From an uncultured Gammaproteobacteria bacterium (GTDB lineage Bacteria > Pseudomonadota > Gammaproteobacteria > Nitrosococcales > Methylophagaceae), in assembly GCA_905181885.1 (NCBI GenBank), contig CAJIZI010000001.1, positions 248,001-312,000 on the forward strand: a stretch of 64,000 nt of DNA, read 5' to 3'. Below, in pieces: positions 63,764 to 64,000 of this stretch. Made by a program: the position numbers and the translations under genes. A model generated the notes under the pieces. It was not told the origin of the DNA, did no database searches, and saw only the letters and a program-made list of their open reading frames with translations. How positions within the stretch are numbered: position 1 is the stretch's first letter; every line of letters starts with the position of its first letter.

Positions 63764-64000
<237 letters not shown>

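Overview
The window is chromosomal DNA of a gammaproteobacterium with moderately low GC (about 40 percent by eye). Markers are the lptC-lptA-lptB/kdsD-kdsC block, lipid A and Kdo genes (LpxL-type acyltransferase, waaA), the quinone-type D-lactate dehydrogenase, metX-metW, rsmJ, efpL (yeiP), and rarA-lolA-ftsK beside trxB. ResB/CcsB (system II) cytochrome c assembly proteins and a diheme cytochrome c4 fit a respiring, probably marine, Thiotrichales- or Piscirickettsiaceae-like organism. The exact taxon is inferred, not shown.

Layout: 1-3.0 kb ubiD (cut by the window edge) and prlC on the minus strand. 3.3-8.75 kb is an envelope block on the plus strand: mlaA, a split Ca2+/cation exchanger, kdsD, kdsC, lptC, lptA (with an extra SH3 domain) and lptB. 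8.8-11.1 kb holds an M23 peptidase and xseA (minus). 11.3-14.4 kb holds guaB and guaA. 14.5-19.1 kb is a decayed or badly resolved array of TPR and 2-oxoglutarate/Fe(II) oxygenase genes with 102-nt repeats. 19.1-21.4 kb holds small genes (PPOX, DUF1499, YehS, a lipoprotein). 21.5-27.2 kb is a minus-strand run: two small Fur-linked ORFs, a porin, an FMN-binding periplasmic protein, a PepSY membrane protein, a nucleotidyltransferase-like protein and gnd, with two Fur-box-like sites. 27.4-34.8 kb holds an OmpA-like protein, ylqF, cvfB, efpL, a YbaN protein, a HopJ protein, serA and dld. 35-41 kb holds uppP, rplM-rpsI, an LpxL-type gene, waaA, tadA and mltF. 41-46.6 kb holds dsbA, ccsB, resB, cytochrome c4 and engB. 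Then come tRNA-Arg(CCG), yggS-proC-yggT, metX-metW-pyrE, a TauE exporter, hisC-hisD-hisG-murA-ibaG-mlaB-mlaC with a truncated mlaF, rsmJ, rarA-lolA-ftsK, and the start of trxB.

Two themes run through the window. (1) Envelope biogenesis: LPS transport, phospholipid retrograde transport (Mla), lipoprotein carrier, peptidoglycan and undecaprenyl recycling. The Mla system looks broken: mlaF is fused to the last codons of mlaD, so the rest of mlaF, all of mlaE and nearly all of mlaD are missing between mlaF and mlaC. (2) Reading-frame breaks: the CaCA exchanger, DUF1499, a 2OG oxygenase, an OmpA-like gene, yggS, pyrE and hisC are each interrupted by frame changes, mostly equivalent to one extra base. 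Seven of eleven TPR repeat units deviate from 102 nt. Because pyrE and hisC are core genes, sequence error is a serious alternative to gene decay.

The most promising little-described unit is the Fur-box-linked porin/flavoprotein/PepSY cluster at 24.0-27.2 kb, which could be an iron-regulated periplasmic reductase system.
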